From the NCBI GenBank assembly GCA_029948255.1, contig JALIZF010001779.1, positions 124,001 through 188,000 on the forward strand: DNA of 64,000 nt. The letters run 5' to 3'. How positions within the stretch are numbered: the first letter of the stretch is position 1; each line of letters starts with the position of its first letter. The position numbers and the translations under genes are program-made. Under the pieces are notes generated by a model. The model had not been told where the DNA came from. It saw nothing but the letters and a program-made list of their open reading frames with translations, and did not search any database. Positions 10,688 to 22,059 of the stretch are shown here, one piece after another. The stretch comes from Telmatactis stephensoni (lineage: Eukaryota; Cnidaria; Anthozoa; Actiniaria; Isophelliidae).

Positions 10688-12234
10688 GACAAAAGACCTT
10701 GCTTTTTCTGCCATTTTGCAAGGGCTTTTGTGTGAGCCTCAGCAGCTTCGTTTGCCGTTTTTAGAAAATTGGGGAGCACATCTAACAACGACTCAATTTT
10801 TGATGCTATGCTTCTTGTTTTCTTGACTGACTTCTTCTCTTTCCTGTGGAAACAATATAACAATAGTACAAATTGGGCATTAGATCCAAATATAATGATA
10901 TATGTATGTAACACAGCTTAAAATATAAGTACCTTTTACTCCCTTTTTCATCCTGTGCCCTTTGCTTAATTGCGGTTAAAATACCTGCTGGGTTTGAGGT
11001 CTGTTCCTCTGACCGAAACTGAAATTGTTAGTACTTGAGACCAGGTACCGCTGCTCTCTTTCCTTAATTCTCTTTGTTACTTGATTCATCTCGCTGTCTA
11101 TCATCTTGGTAGAGCCCTTGCTTTCCTTCTTTCCTTCCGTTTCAGACCCACAAGAAGTACTGTCGTCACTTCTGTACTCTTCTTCAATGCTAGACACCTT
11201 CGAACTCTGCTTAGGGCTGTAAGAATCGTAAACAGTTTGATACGAAAAACATGGTCGATATATCATATGTATGGTGTACTTCCAAGATACCAACAAGAAA
11301 ATGGTCACGCGGAAAAGCTCGTTTTCTTTCGTCCTTACCTTTTTTCTCTCAAAGCAACTGCAGCCCGTTTACGGATACGGTCTTGCATTTTCTGGTCGTT
11401 TACATCGATAGCGTTGTAGAAGTCGCCGCGATCTCCTAAAATGTCTGCATGGTTTTTCATGAACTGTAAGACTCCTCTCCAATCTCTTCCGCGCTGTTCA
11501 ATTGCTTGTGTTATCATCATGTCTTCGAGACTCGAATATGTGTGGTTAGGAATTTTTTTCTTTTCTTGTCTTGTCTGTTCCTTGTTTTTCCTTTTGGAAC
11601 CAGAATTCGAACTGGACGTACCCTAGTCCAGTCCCAGACTCTCTTTCTTGCCGCTCCAGGACTCGCGGAGAAAGGAGAGTCAAGTATAACTTGTATGCGC
11701 ATGTCAGTTTAGTGGCCACGCGATCACCACATTCATGCGTGGTTACAATTCCTAAAGTCGTCGAATGATTCAAGATGGCTGAAGAAGAAAGTGTTTTGTA
11801 TACACGATATCAGTCTCATTTCGGAAAGCAATTTGTTGATTCAGTGAGCTATGCACTTGGAAAAACCAACTATAATCTTTTACCAAAGTTTGAGCAGTTA
11901 CAGGCCATTTACGGATGGACAGTTGGGAAAGACGTATTTGTGAATTTTTCGATACGCATCACTACCATATTTTTGACAGCAAAACAAAACACTGACCTTT
12001 GCATATTGCAAGCTCTCAAAATAAAACTTTAATCTGATTGGCTCATTTTGCACATGCGCATGCAAGTTATACTGGACTCTCCTTTCTCCGCGAGTCCTGG
12101 AGCGGCAAGAAAGAGAGTCTGGGACTGGACTAGACGTACCCATAAAACTTTTACTAGACTTTTACAGCATTCTCTGGAAGCTGGATTTGTCCACTAAAAG
12201 CCGCCTTCAAGAATATGTTGTCTTGCTCGTCCAT
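10688..12234 (-). CDS. Charged protein paired head-to-head with a Harbinger transposase (candidate second Harbinger protein)
   Basis: Five exons by eye: 12234-12166 (MDEQDNIFLKAAFSG), about 11493-11339 (RGRDWRGVLQFMKNH...), 11216-10985, a 32-bp mini-exon 10964-10933, and from 10843 into the repeat. Phases agree at each of these junctions. Exon 2 is basic and helical with a conserved-looking Trp; exon 4-5 sequence ends in a coiled-coil-like ESLLDVLPNFLKTANEAAEAH followed by LLSEEEE. I do not recognise the domain confidently; a divergent Myb/SANT-like DNA-binding partner is plausible because Harbinger elements normally encode one beside the transposase. The frame continues through the GAA array: about 25 Glu, then about 300 Lys after the 1-nt slip, stopping at 9652 inside a MITE. 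Intron 1 contains a 511-bp inserted TIR element. The acceptor of exon 2 is chosen on phase and is the least certain junction. Confidence 0.5.
11623..12133. mobile_element. 511-bp TIR element with 7-bp target duplication, carrying a helicase-like exon
   Basis: Terminal inverted repeats of about 80 bp start CTAGTCCAGTCCCAGACTC and remain nearly identical to GCGCATG. Both outer sides have ACGTACC (11616-11622 and 12134-12140), a perfect 7-bp target-site duplication (8 bp if a shared G is counted). The interior holds an ATG-initiated 55-codon exon. The element sits in intron 1 of the minus-strand gene. The 7-8-bp duplication points to hAT- or P-like integration; the superfamily is not proven. Confidence 0.75.
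11775..11939 (+). pseudogene. Captured first exon of a RecQ-like helicase gene
   Basis: ATTCAAGATGGCTGAAG opens a frame of 55 codons. It ends FEQLQAIYGWTVGKDVFV at a donor-like TTT/GTGAAT. The pattern F.Q..AI....GKDVFV is the Q-motif region that precedes Walker A in RecQ-family helicases, and the next exon would be expected to start with the PTG.GKS motif, which is absent here. It lies wholly between the inverted repeats of the 511-bp element, so the exon appears to have been captured and duplicated without the rest of the gene. Helicase identity rests on this short motif and is tentative. Confidence 0.4.
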
Positions 12235-12741
12235 TGTGGCTTTAGGAACAGATTCAGCTGCTCTTGACTGAATCGAGGTTTCGAATGAATCTGATTGCCC
12301 AGGTGGTGCACTTTTTATATGAAATAGTTTTCTCGCCTGTTGCACACACTTGCAAAGAATTCGAAGTTCCAAAAAAGTGTAACATAAAACGGGGAACCTT
12401 TGTTTTACAATGTGGTTCGTATTGTCCAGCATTCAATGATGGGACACCAACGGAGAGCAAAGATACTCGACAAAAATGGAGAAATATTTGACAACTAGTT
12501 TTAAGCAGAAAGCTATGAAGCTTTGTGTTGAGATGTTATAGGATCACATATTGTCATTCGAAATACAAAACAGGTGTAACAATGATCTCAACAAAATCAG
12601 AAATGCTTCAAAACAATTTACACTGTAAGCAGAAGACTATGAAGCTTTGTTTTGGTGCATTAAGAGTTATCAAATATTTGGCAATAAATTCTGGTGGAAG
12701 CATGTGTGGCTTACCATATCGTTCAATGGCTATTTTCTAAC

Positions 12742-14111
12742 ATGCCTGAAGTACCGCCACCACCTCCAAACTTTCTTGTTGGTCTCTATACGGCATTATT
12801 AAGTATTCTTATTTTGATGGAAAATGAAATTTCAAACGTGCTATTTCCTCCACCACTTTTTATGGTTCCTTCGTTGAACACATTGGCCATGCTTTTCACT
12901 GTGCTTGCACTAATGGACGCCAATCGAACATTGATAAACAAGTTATTCCCGAATTTTAGAGGTTTGCATAACATAGGTCGAGATGTTTGGGCTTATTTAG
13001 AAACGAATTTAGTTAATTTCTGGTACTTTACCGGGGAAACACCTGAAAGTCTAGCAGTGCTGGTCGACAAGGTTTATCTTGATGTTACCAAACCACGACA
13101 CCTCCCGAGAACTCCACTTACTGATCGGAGGCGACGCTGTATTCTCGATGTCAGAAACAGAGTGCTCCTTGCTTTCATTTGGTTAAGGCAATATCCAAAG
13201 CTTCATGTTCTTGCGTATATGTTTGGCATTTCAAAGAACACTGTTGCAGAAGAAATTTATCGTATTATCCCCATACTATTTATAAACTACAGGTATTACA
13301 TTTCATGGCATAACCTGAACCAGTGGCGCAGTTTTCTGGATACCTTCTCAGCTTTTCCGAATGCAGTTGGTATGATTGATGGAACAATTCACCGTGTGAG
13401 GCGTCCCTCTGGTCTCTTGCAAGCAGATTTTTATCGGGGTGATAAGCGCTGCCACTTCATGACCACACAGATTGTAATTGACGCTGACGGACTCATTGTG
13501 CTTCTTGTATCAGGGTAAAATAAAATTGTTGCTTGACTGGCGTGTTATATACATGTATAGGTTAAAAAGAAATTGTCAACGTCTTTTAGTTTATTATTTT
13601 CATGGCAAATTATATTATGTCCAAAACCACAGAATCTTTGACAGTTGAGTTTATGGTAAATTCCAATAATGAGACGCTCATATCTGTAAAATGGATGTTA
13701 AAAATATCAGTACGTAAAATGTACATGCGTTACTTAATTTGTTCATATGTTTGCTGTTGAAGGTTTCCGGGACATTTGAATGACGCCGGTTGCTATCAAC
13801 GTCTTCCTCGTATTGGTAGAGGCATGCGGCCGTACGATTTACCAATAAGAGCGCGTTTGCTAGCAGATGGAGGATATGCGGCTAGAATACCTCTAATAAC
13901 GCCAAGACGAATTGCACGAACAAGAAGGCAAAGATCTGCAAATCGTGTTCTACGTTCACTTCGAGTGAAAGTAGAACATATCATTGGTTTTACCAAAATA
14001 TATTCTAGTATCAATTCAATTTTTCGTCATAAAAGAGCCTTTCTACCCTTTGTTGTTAGCACATGCGGTTTTCTGTCAAACAGAAGAAAACAATTCATTT
14101 GTACATTGTAA
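12742..14111 (+). CDS. PIF/Harbinger DDE transposase (HARBI1-like), intact triad
   Basis: Two exons: 12742-13514 and 13763-14111, joined in phase (TCAGG/GTAAAA donor, GTTGAAG/GTTT acceptor), giving about 373 residues. Start ATG at 12742 (MPEVPPPPPN). A helix-turn-helix (LAYMFGISKNTVAEEIYRII) sits at about residues 155-174. The catalytic triad of the DDE_Tnp_4 fold is visible: GMIDGTIH (first Asp), PGHLNDAGCY (second Asp) and KVEHIIGFT (Glu). Known Harbinger transposases cut and paste elements with 3-bp TWA target duplications. No stop or frameshift was seen, so the gene may be active or domesticated. Its divergent neighbour on the minus strand is the candidate partner protein. The element's outer inverted repeats were not found. 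Confidence 0.85.
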
Positions 14112-14381
14112 ATGTAAATTAAATATCTGAATGTAAATAAATTACTGCTGGTATAGAGTTCAGTTTCGTTCGTCGGCCGATAGACTGAATACTGTGCTAT
14201 CACTATAGTTAACTCTTCCCCTTCTTTTCACAAGGTGATATTACAAGAATTGATTGTACGTTTACATGCGTGGTTTCTCCCTGTCAAGGGGACGAGATGA
14301 AGGTGTCTCGCACCCGGGCTGAATTAAATTGCAGCGAAAGTACTTGTTTTGTTTCCGATCCAAGGACAAAGAAAACAAAAC

Positions 14382-14522
14382 GGCACTTTTGTAACTTTGG
14401 TGCAGCGCTTTTGTAACTGTGTGGCGCTTTTGTTTCATTGCTGTGGCGCTTAGGTAACTTGGGTACGACGCCTTTGTAACGATGGGGCACTTGTGTAACT
14501 TTTGTGGCACTTTTGTAACAAG
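14382..14522. repeat. Degenerate minisatellite, seven copies of GGCRCTTTTGTAAC
   Basis: Copies begin near 14382, 14404, 14423, 14445, 14467, 14486 and 14506, spaced about 19-23 bp, roughly two helical turns. The spacers differ in sequence. The layout resembles the subterminal repeats of the hAT-like MITEs elsewhere in this window, but flanking inverted repeats were not identified. Confidence 0.7.
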
Positions 14523-15975
14523 GTAGAAACAACCTCTAAAATGTTTTCGAGACAATTGGTAGTATACTATACAATGGAACAGGTCACGCATTAATTGTAT
14601 TCCTTGGCATATATACACGTGCTATAAGACGCAGTTTTCCACGAAAAAAGGCATAAGTATGTTTATATACCGTACCATAAACGATGACATCATCAGAACT
14701 GAAATAATACTGTAGATCAAAATCAACTTGCATTGGGAATTTCGACTTTGAGGAAGTATATATAAACCAACAGCACCTTTTCCGGCGATTGCTATGTTGG
14801 TAGTAAGTCATACAACATAGTTAGGTCAACACTTAACATTTTAATTGGAACAATATATTTGCTAAACAGTCGCTAAGACGTCTAGGAAAAAGAAAAGAAC
14901 AGTGCCTTATTCAACGTCGTTTGACTAAAGCCTGACACTAGCGCCACATGCATAAGCACAAATGACATATGCAGACTCAGTAGCATGCTTCACATTAGCA
15001 GCGTTTGTCTTTTTTCACTATATGTGAGAAATGCGCTAGTGAGTCCACGTAGTCGCTTGTGAGGACGCTTGATTATCATTAAATGATAACTGACAGAGGC
15101 CTTGAATATTTATACATAAAATGTTCAATAAAAAAGAGTACTACGACCCCGACTCACTCATTTCGCTTTCAGAAACGAGAATGTAAAACCAGCGTTTAGC
15201 AGCTGCTTAAATCGTAGAAGGAAAAAGACATTTACGATTATGAACTTCGTTTCGTTTCGTAGACGTTTTCTGCAAAATTAGGTCAACACAACAAGCTAGT
15301 ATTAAAGCTAGTCATAACTGAAATAGGATGTTCATAGCTCACACCCAGTTCACTTCCTTCTTAGTGAAATAAGAACGTCGTATTACTTATTTTACTGTAC
15401 GTAACGGCACATCTCATAATATAACCGATAGGTTAAGCCCACAAACAAAAAAGAACACAAACAAAAACAAAGAAAAACATCTCAAAAAGGGACGAGTTAT
15501 GCACTTGTGACGCCCAGTTCACTTCATTCTTTGTGAGATACGATTTTCTGCAAAGGTAGGTATTTTATGTTCCGTTAATAGTCCAGTTTCGAATTCACTA
15601 AGGCCGCTGAAATAGCGCGTGTCAAGGGTGTACATTGTTACATTGGGAGCCTTGATATAAAAACAAAACCTTCACTTCACTAGTTTTCTCTTTTGTTTGC
15701 TCTTATGTATCAATAATTTATCAATAATTTAACAAATTGATAGCAGATCACAGTTACACTACTGAAATTTGAAACTGAACTATTACATAAAATTAACATG
15801 AACATGATAACCTGTGGCTTACAAAATTCAAACAAGTTCAATCATTTTAGATTGAGTTTCTCCTTACCAAACAACAGCTCAGACCTCTCAGGGGCGTTAT
15901 GTACACTAACGCCATCACAAAAATGCAATGGTAGGGCATTAAAACGTTTTACAGGAATGTAAGATACACTTATAA
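14523..15975. other. No supported gene
   Basis: AT-rich. A short phrase (CCCAGTTCACTTC followed by CTT(A/T)GTGA) is repeated near 15349 and 15513. No coding signal, inverted element or RNA gene was recognised. Confidence 0.4.
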
Positions 15976-18252
15976 TCACTCCCGTCTGCCGTCTTTCTTT
16001 TCCCTAAAACGTTTGCGCTCATATTTAATGCGCGAGACAATCTGGTTAATTGACAGCTGATTTATGATCGTTTTCCCGCGATCGTTTAGGCGCTCAATAA
16101 TACGGGGCTTGGATATATTGGGCAATACTGGGTGATCATGTCGTCAAACACGCGTCGGAGCAGCTTCACATCACTCTCATCAAACACGGCTGAGCCTTTT
16201 GTAATGCAGGACTCTTCTGTAGGATAAATTACAGAAACGGTGTCTTGATCTTCTAACAAACGGTCGACTCGATCTTTATGTCGTTTCTCGATTCTGTGGC
16301 AAATTAGCAAGTTCGTTCTGCGAACCCTCGGCGCCGTCAGCATTGGGTGTCTGGCGATTGATCTCATAGCGTATTTTATCGAGGACTCTTTGTTCTCCTT
16401 CTTCTTGGAACTGGGGAGGTCCCCTGAGCTTGTTTCTTACTGTTTCACGGGTCACATGGCCGTCGCCGATCTCTTGACTAAACAAAGATCTTAGCGTAGC
16501 TACTGCGCTTTCTGACTACACGCGGTGTACTTTCTCTATGTCGGCATTCTTGCTTAAGCTGCCTCCATCTTCCGACTGTTCACCATTCTTGGAAATACCG
16601 CAGCTGTCTTCCTCCGGACGGCGCATTGCTTTCGCCAACATTTTAGACGCTTTTAGTGCCGACCTTCCTACTCCCGTTGTTTTGTAGTACTTCTTAGCTG
16701 TGTTTTCAGTATGACTACAGAGGTCAGCCATGTTAGAAGACAGATCCTGGTGTTTCACTAATATCTCCGTCACTCCTCCTCTACGGAAGTCATACGCGCA
16801 AATGTCCCCTTCCATTTTTGCCTTCTTCCACACGGACTTCATGGCTTTGGTCACTTGGCTGGAATCAAGCGGTTTTCCGTTCCATGTCACGAAAAAGTTA
16901 TCAGGAGCGTTGCTATGTTTGAGCACAGCAGGTCTTACTTCTCGATAGTATATCTGCAACCAGCTATACAGCTTCTGATTTAGCACAAGCTTTGCCGAGC
17001 CACTGCAATAAAAGGTCTTGTGTTCTTGCACTGACACTACTACGTGGCCTTCATTGTCCATTCTTCGTGATTCCTGGAACTCGTGAACCGTCATATTAGC
17101 TACCACCCCTGGACGATTTGCATTATCAATCGAGATCTCAGTCAGTAAAAAATCTCTTATGAGCACAAAGTCACTTTGAGTGATCAAGTGGTTGCGGGCT
17201 CCGGACAGCGTACCAAGTAGTATGATAGCGTCTATTGCTGCTTTGCTTTTCACAAAGTCTACGACTTTGTCAGGAGTTACTAGACGTTCAGTGTTTGTTT
17301 CTGCTTTCTTCCACCTCTGTTTACCACATTCCCTAGCTCTTGTAAGCCTTGGCCCATCGTTGGAGGCGGTCACGTAATTCCGTTAACTCACTCTCTTGAA
17401 ACAGCAGACCTACTGGTTTCTCTTGCAAAACATAAGAGCAAAAATGCCTTATGCTTGTTAAGTACCCTTTTATTGTCTTTGGAGTGTATACTCCTTCTGC
17501 AAACTATTTTACGAATTTTGAGCGAATATATCAAACAAGTTCGACAGCTGTTTAGTGTTAGGATCTATGACTTCTACTACCTTGATCACTTGCTTCATGT
17601 GTTGGTTGGCCGTTTTGGGATCATATTTCCCCCTGTCAGGTGACTCAAGCCAAGTCTTGAAAGAGCTAGTCAGCAGCTGCAGCTGAGGTGGCGACTTATC
17701 TCTTTCGTCTGTTTCACCCTGGTCACCAGAACTACCACTTGACTCGTATGTCATCTCACAAGGTTCTTCATCGGATGGATCAGGTATTGGGAGCTCTTTA
17801 CCTTGAGTGCTTTTAACAGAACTACCACATGCCTCTTCTACTATCTCATCTGGGTCTGTCACATCTTGAACCTGATATGGATTATCAACTGGTGGTGTTA
17901 ATTCTAGGCTTCTATGAAGTACTTGCTCCCTTAACGTCGCATACGTGTGCAGAATCATATCTGACGCTTTTAAAGCACATTTCAGTGCCTTCTTGTATAT
18001 TCTGTCATCTTTTCTTAACTTGTGAAAGCGAATCAAATGATCGGACATTCTCTTGGTTATAGCATAACAGCCCGGCATAGAACATCTTTTTCTTACATGA
18101 TAATCTTTTCCACCTTTTCTATTGGAATGGGGTTTGCGAAGGTCAAACTGCTGAAGTACGCTCCGAGCCCTCTCTACTTTCCAGTTATGGACATTTCTCA
18201 TATGCTTGGCAGGTGCACCACCATCTTTCCTCGGCATTTTGGATGAGGACAT
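15976..18252 (-). pseudogene. Decayed zinc-finger plus tyrosine-recombinase gene (Crypton-like)
   Basis: Start ATG at 18250-18252 (MSSSKMPRKDGG). N-terminal part has a C2H2-like CSMPGCYAITKRMSDHLIRFH and an acidic linker. After a frameshift near 17510 comes an integrase core-binding-like segment (YTPKTIKGYLTSIRHFCSYVL), a second frameshift near 17343, then a tyrosine recombinase catalytic domain: NRPGVVANMT (Arg), CAYDFRRGGVTEI (second Arg box), LCSHTENTAKKYYKT (His and Tyr). An in-frame TAG follows HRV near 16515, and two further frame changes (about 16330 and 16130) lead to a basic tail ending at 15976. Such YR genes in animals derive from Cryptons or related elements. At least one stop and four frameshifts make this copy non-functional as read, unless some are sequence errors. 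Confidence 0.65.
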
Positions 18253-19036
18253 CTCTTCTTTTCTCTCTTTTTATTTGGTTTTCGGTTTCGTTTTCCATCT
18301 TTTGCACATTCCGAATTGAATGACTTTTTCATGTTCTTTAACGAATACAATTCGAATCACCATTGAGCGAAAGAGCTACAGATTTTGAATAATAACACTA
18401 ACATCGCGTTAGCGTGCATTTTATTTGACATTTTGACAAATCTAGAAATCAAGGGAGATAAAGTTACATAAACGCCACACTGCCACAAGAAAAAATATTA
18501 AATAATTTTAGAATATCAAGAGAGAAAATACTTCTAGTTCGACTAATAACTAAGTTACTTAGTCCTTTATTACCTCTATCGTTATTCCCGTGATATCACT
18601 TGTTTAACACCGTTATCCCTTGTGGTGGAAGATGATGGCAAAAATGGCGCTTACGTTCCCTTTGCGCAGTCGCAGAAAACATCGTTATTACGGAAGGAAG
18701 AAATTATGGGATTTCATCTAAATTGGCACAGTCAGGTAGTGGGCATAGTTATCTATCTCCATTGAATTGAAATTGAAATTGAATTGTTTGTAAACTAAGC
18801 GAGAGAAAACAAGGTTACAAAAATGACCGATTTTTCATATGGAGAGAGAGAGAGAGAGAGCACTCTACAATTGCATGGCGTTTTTATAGAGCGTTAAAGT
18901 GATATCATCGCGGCTATCTTGCTTTTTCTTTACAAAAGATGCCTCATTACAGCATGAACGCCTTTTTTGTTTAATGAACGCCCCCTATATACACTGCACA
19001 GAGATGTGAAATAAACGAATTTTCTACCTCTCATGA
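18253..19036. other. No supported gene
   Basis: AT-rich, with a short (GA)n tract at 18841-18861. Nothing else recognised. Confidence 0.4.
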
Positions 19037-19155
19037 GAGTGATTTTCATGAGGACTGTGAAATAGTTATCAAGCTAATACACACTAGAAGATCCTAATTT
19101 CATTGTTTCCTTTTGTTGAATTTGGACTAGACTAGCAACTATGTCACAGTCCAAC
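19037..19155. repeat. GAGTG-family palindromic MITE, truncated right end
   Basis: Left end GAGTGATTTTCATGAGGACTG matches the copy at 53457; the right arm retains ACTATGTCACAGTCC but the terminal CACTCTA is missing. The interior has CATTGTTTCCTTTTGTT, the complement of the family core. Confidence 0.55.
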
Positions 19156-19192
19156 TAGCAAAACATCTATTACGTTCTGGGTTGAAGGCATC

Positions 19193-20015
19193 ATGGACAG
19201 ACGAAGAATTCGTTTAGTTTATCTTGAACTTTTATGTGCTCAGCAACTAATTCGATCAATTACCTCACTACCACCACTCCAGTTTCCTTTGAGTTTGACC
19301 TTTGAAAGGCAACATTTAAGTCTACAACTAAACTTTCTTTCGCAAGTTTTGTTCTGGTTTGCAAGTTTACTTGTCCGATTTCCATGGTCACACCTTCGCA
19401 GGACGTGATGTCTTCTCTTCACGTTATCTGTTTTGGCTTAATACTGGCGAAACACCCGAGACCTTTCTTAACACTGTTTATCAGATTGCCCCTAAAGGCG
19501 GCGAAATACGAGACACAAAAACCCTCAACTTGTCGCGCAACATTGTTGCGTTGCAGGTTTTTGATCGATGTTGCGCGTTTTTCACCTTGCGATCTCAACT
19601 TGTCACGCAACAACAAAAATTTCGCGAGGTGAAAAACGCGCAACATCGATCAAAAACCTGCAACGCAACAATGTTGCGCGACAAGTTGAGGGTTTTTGTG
19701 TCTCGTATTTCACCACCTTAATCTTCTATTAGTTACACGTAGAGGGAATCAACGTCTTCGAATGGGATGCTATAAACTTAATGTAGTAAATCGAATCCTA
19801 CTTGTCTTCATATGGCTTAGAAAATATCCCCATCTTGATACTCTTGCTATTTAATTTAACATTAGCCCACAGACTGTATCTGCAGTACTTTAACAATTAA
19901 GGAATATCTGTTTTTTGGCGTCATTACCATTCAATTATTTCTTGGCCGAGCAATGCAGAATGGAACGCTTACCATATTACGAATTTATACAAGTTAACGA
20001 GACTCAGTTATGAAA
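19193..20015 (+). pseudogene. Decayed PIF/Harbinger transposase interrupted by a MITE
   Basis: Pieces align to the intact transposase at 12742: GRDVFSSRYLFWLNTGETPETF matches its GRDVW...FTGETPESL segment, and after the MITE the frame LLVFIWLRKYPHLDTLAI matches its LLAFIWLRQYPKLHVLAY. Further on SIISWPSNAEWNA parallels YYISWHNLNQWRS. Stops and frame changes follow and the catalytic domain is absent, so this is a dead copy of a related but distinct element. Confidence 0.7.
19496..19718. mobile_element. Harbinger-type palindromic MITE with TAA duplication, inside a Harbinger pseudogene
   Basis: Arms of about 93 bp, starting AGGCGGCGAAATACGAGAC at the left and reading AGGTGGTGAAATACGAGAC from the right. 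TAA flanks both ends (19493-19495 and 19719-19721). Removing the element and one TAA restores the reading frame of the interrupted transposase, which shows the pre-insertion site directly. Confidence 0.9.
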
Positions 20016-21037
20016 TGAAAATTGGCTGGTACTATTAATATACCGTGCATTTGTGTGACTTCTAATGGACCGTTGATGCATGCCGGCAGCGTTTTTAAGA
20101 ATCTTGTGTAATCGTTGTCGCTGTTTGTCCAATTCTCTATGTTCTCTGTGTGATGAAAATGAAGTGGGGGATGAACACCATTACTTATTCAAAATTTGTT
20201 AATCTTAGAAATGTTTTTACCCAAGATATAAAATCTATTAATAATTGTTTTGTTCTTTTTCAAAGTGAAGATTTTTTCTACACTTGTTATCAATGAATGA
20301 TAACGCAGTATCAGGTGTTTTTGCTAAATATTGTTATAATATTCTATTCACAATACCCAAAAACAGAGTATGCAATCAAATTAAGAGATAATTGTCTATA
20401 ATCAAATTCCTCGGAGCGCGCTGCAATGTCGATTGCGGTCTCTTGGGATATTTTGGGATGAGTATATATTGGTCTAAGACTCAGAAACCGGCTCTGCTCA
20501 TTCACAAGATCAGTGCCGATGAAAGAGGTGGACGCCCCACCCACCCACCCCAGTCGCTGGCAAATTCGTGGCCGCTCTTCCTCAGTTAATTCGCCACCTC
20601 CTTCGGAGGCGCTTCGATCAACTTTGCCCCATCTCTAATATCAATGAATACGAGTTGAGGGTGTTGTGTAATAAATTACAATTTATCTCATAATTAATTC
20701 ATAGAATGGAAATAACGTAAAACAGGGCATTCAATGTAAGCCACGTGAACATGAATTAGTAAGTGTTTTTTTAAGTGCAAAATACGGAAGAATATACAAT
20801 GGAAATTAATTAAGCAAATGATTTTGTATTATTTACTTGATATTTAGTGCAATGTTTATTTTTTGACTAATTTAAACCAATTTTATTCTCTTGAGCTGAT
20901 AAAAGCACCAGCCATGAATCAAGGAATGGATGTACATATTTATTATTGTGATCATGTTAAATAAGCTGCTTTTTAAGAAAATACGCCAGCCAGCTGGCAC
21001 AATTCTCTCAATTTCTCTTCTACTCTAGCTGTGGGAG
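20016..21037. other. No supported gene
   Basis: AT-rich. A minus-strand open frame at 20344-20544 has no recognised motif. Nothing else to report. Confidence 0.4.
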
Positions 21038-21623
21038 AGGGGGACATTGGGATTGAAAGTTTTGGCTACAATTATAACGTGGTTTTACGGGTTTTGCCCG
21101 TTTTACACACGGTTTAGCGGTTTTCTAGAGGCCTGCGGTTCACAGATTTTGAAGTTTTTGCGGACTGCAGTTTTCGGTGAAGTCCAATTATATTTGCGAT
21201 TTTTCAGTTCCCAGTTTTTGTACACTTACACCCAATTTCAAAATTACGACACCTAGTGGCAATGGCTTGTCTGGATTTTAAGCTTCTGTCAATCAAATTG
21301 TAATGACTAGAATTTGTAAAATTTTAGCTTTCTAAATTCAGAAACAAAACAAACTTAAATTTATTGACAGAACATTTAGTATTTTCAGACTTGATGTAAA
21401 TTTAAGCTTGCTTCAGGGAGAACGAATAGTCGGAGATTTGATTGACGGTAGTCAAAACACTGAAAAAGCCATTCAAGTGTCGTCTGCAAAGGTCGCGTAA
21501 TTTTGAAAATAGGTGTATGATAGAAAAGTGCGTTTTTTCAGATGCGGTTTCGGTTTTTCGGGAATTTAGCCGCGGTTTTTGACGATTTTTTGTGCGGTTT
21601 TGATTACCCACTAATGTCCCCCT
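21038..21623. mobile_element. 586-bp TIR element with GCGGTTTT subterminal repeats
   Basis: Ends are inverted: AGGGGGACATTGGGATTGAA at the left, and AGGGGGACATTAGTGGGTAA reading in from the right. Both subterminal regions carry many near-copies of GCGGTTTT or CGGTTTTC. No coding capacity. The layout (short TIR plus clustered short repeats) is like hAT-type non-autonomous elements; a target duplication was not clear. Confidence 0.6.
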
Positions 21624-21819
21624 CCTGAGAGTTCCTGTTGTACATTTTTGCGATGAGAAACCACTGAAAAGTCAATGCAGGCTTGCAAAAGCTTCCACTC
21701 CCCAATTCCACTCCACTCACTATATAGCGTATATTATTTTAGATTCAATTTTTGTTTGTATTCCTGATATACCTTGCTGGTGTTTTGTTTGGAATAAAGT
21801 TTATTATTATCATTATTTA

Positions 21820-21895
21820 TTCGTTTATTTATATATATATATATATTTATTTATTTATCTATTTATTTATTTATTCATTCATTCATTTATTGATC
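21820..21895 (+). repeat. (TTTA)n / (TA)n microsatellite
   Basis: Alternating TTTAT and ATAT units followed by ATTCATTC, just after the AATAAAGTTTATTATTATC tail of a probable retroposon (21793 onward). Confidence 0.8.
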
Positions 21896-22059
21896 GCATA
21901 CTGATGTCTCAGTTTTGGGCTTCCTGTGTTGATTAAGACTGTTCGGAAATATTCGGAAAGTGTTCGTGCAGTTTTCGTACAATTACGTACACTGAACTTC
22001 TCATGTCACGTGCTTAGAACACAAGTCCCATCATCCAGTTGGGTCGTATTACAATGTGG

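Noticed and set aside
9609..10721. Poly-Arg, poly-Leu and poly-Glu open frames
   Set aside because: They are translations of the GAA/TTC array in the other frames. Only the minus frame continuous with exon 5 was kept for discussion.
14112..14300. Right TIR of the Harbinger element
   Set aside because: I looked for an inverted match to sequence left of the partner gene (8.4-9.5 kb) and found none that could be supported by eye.
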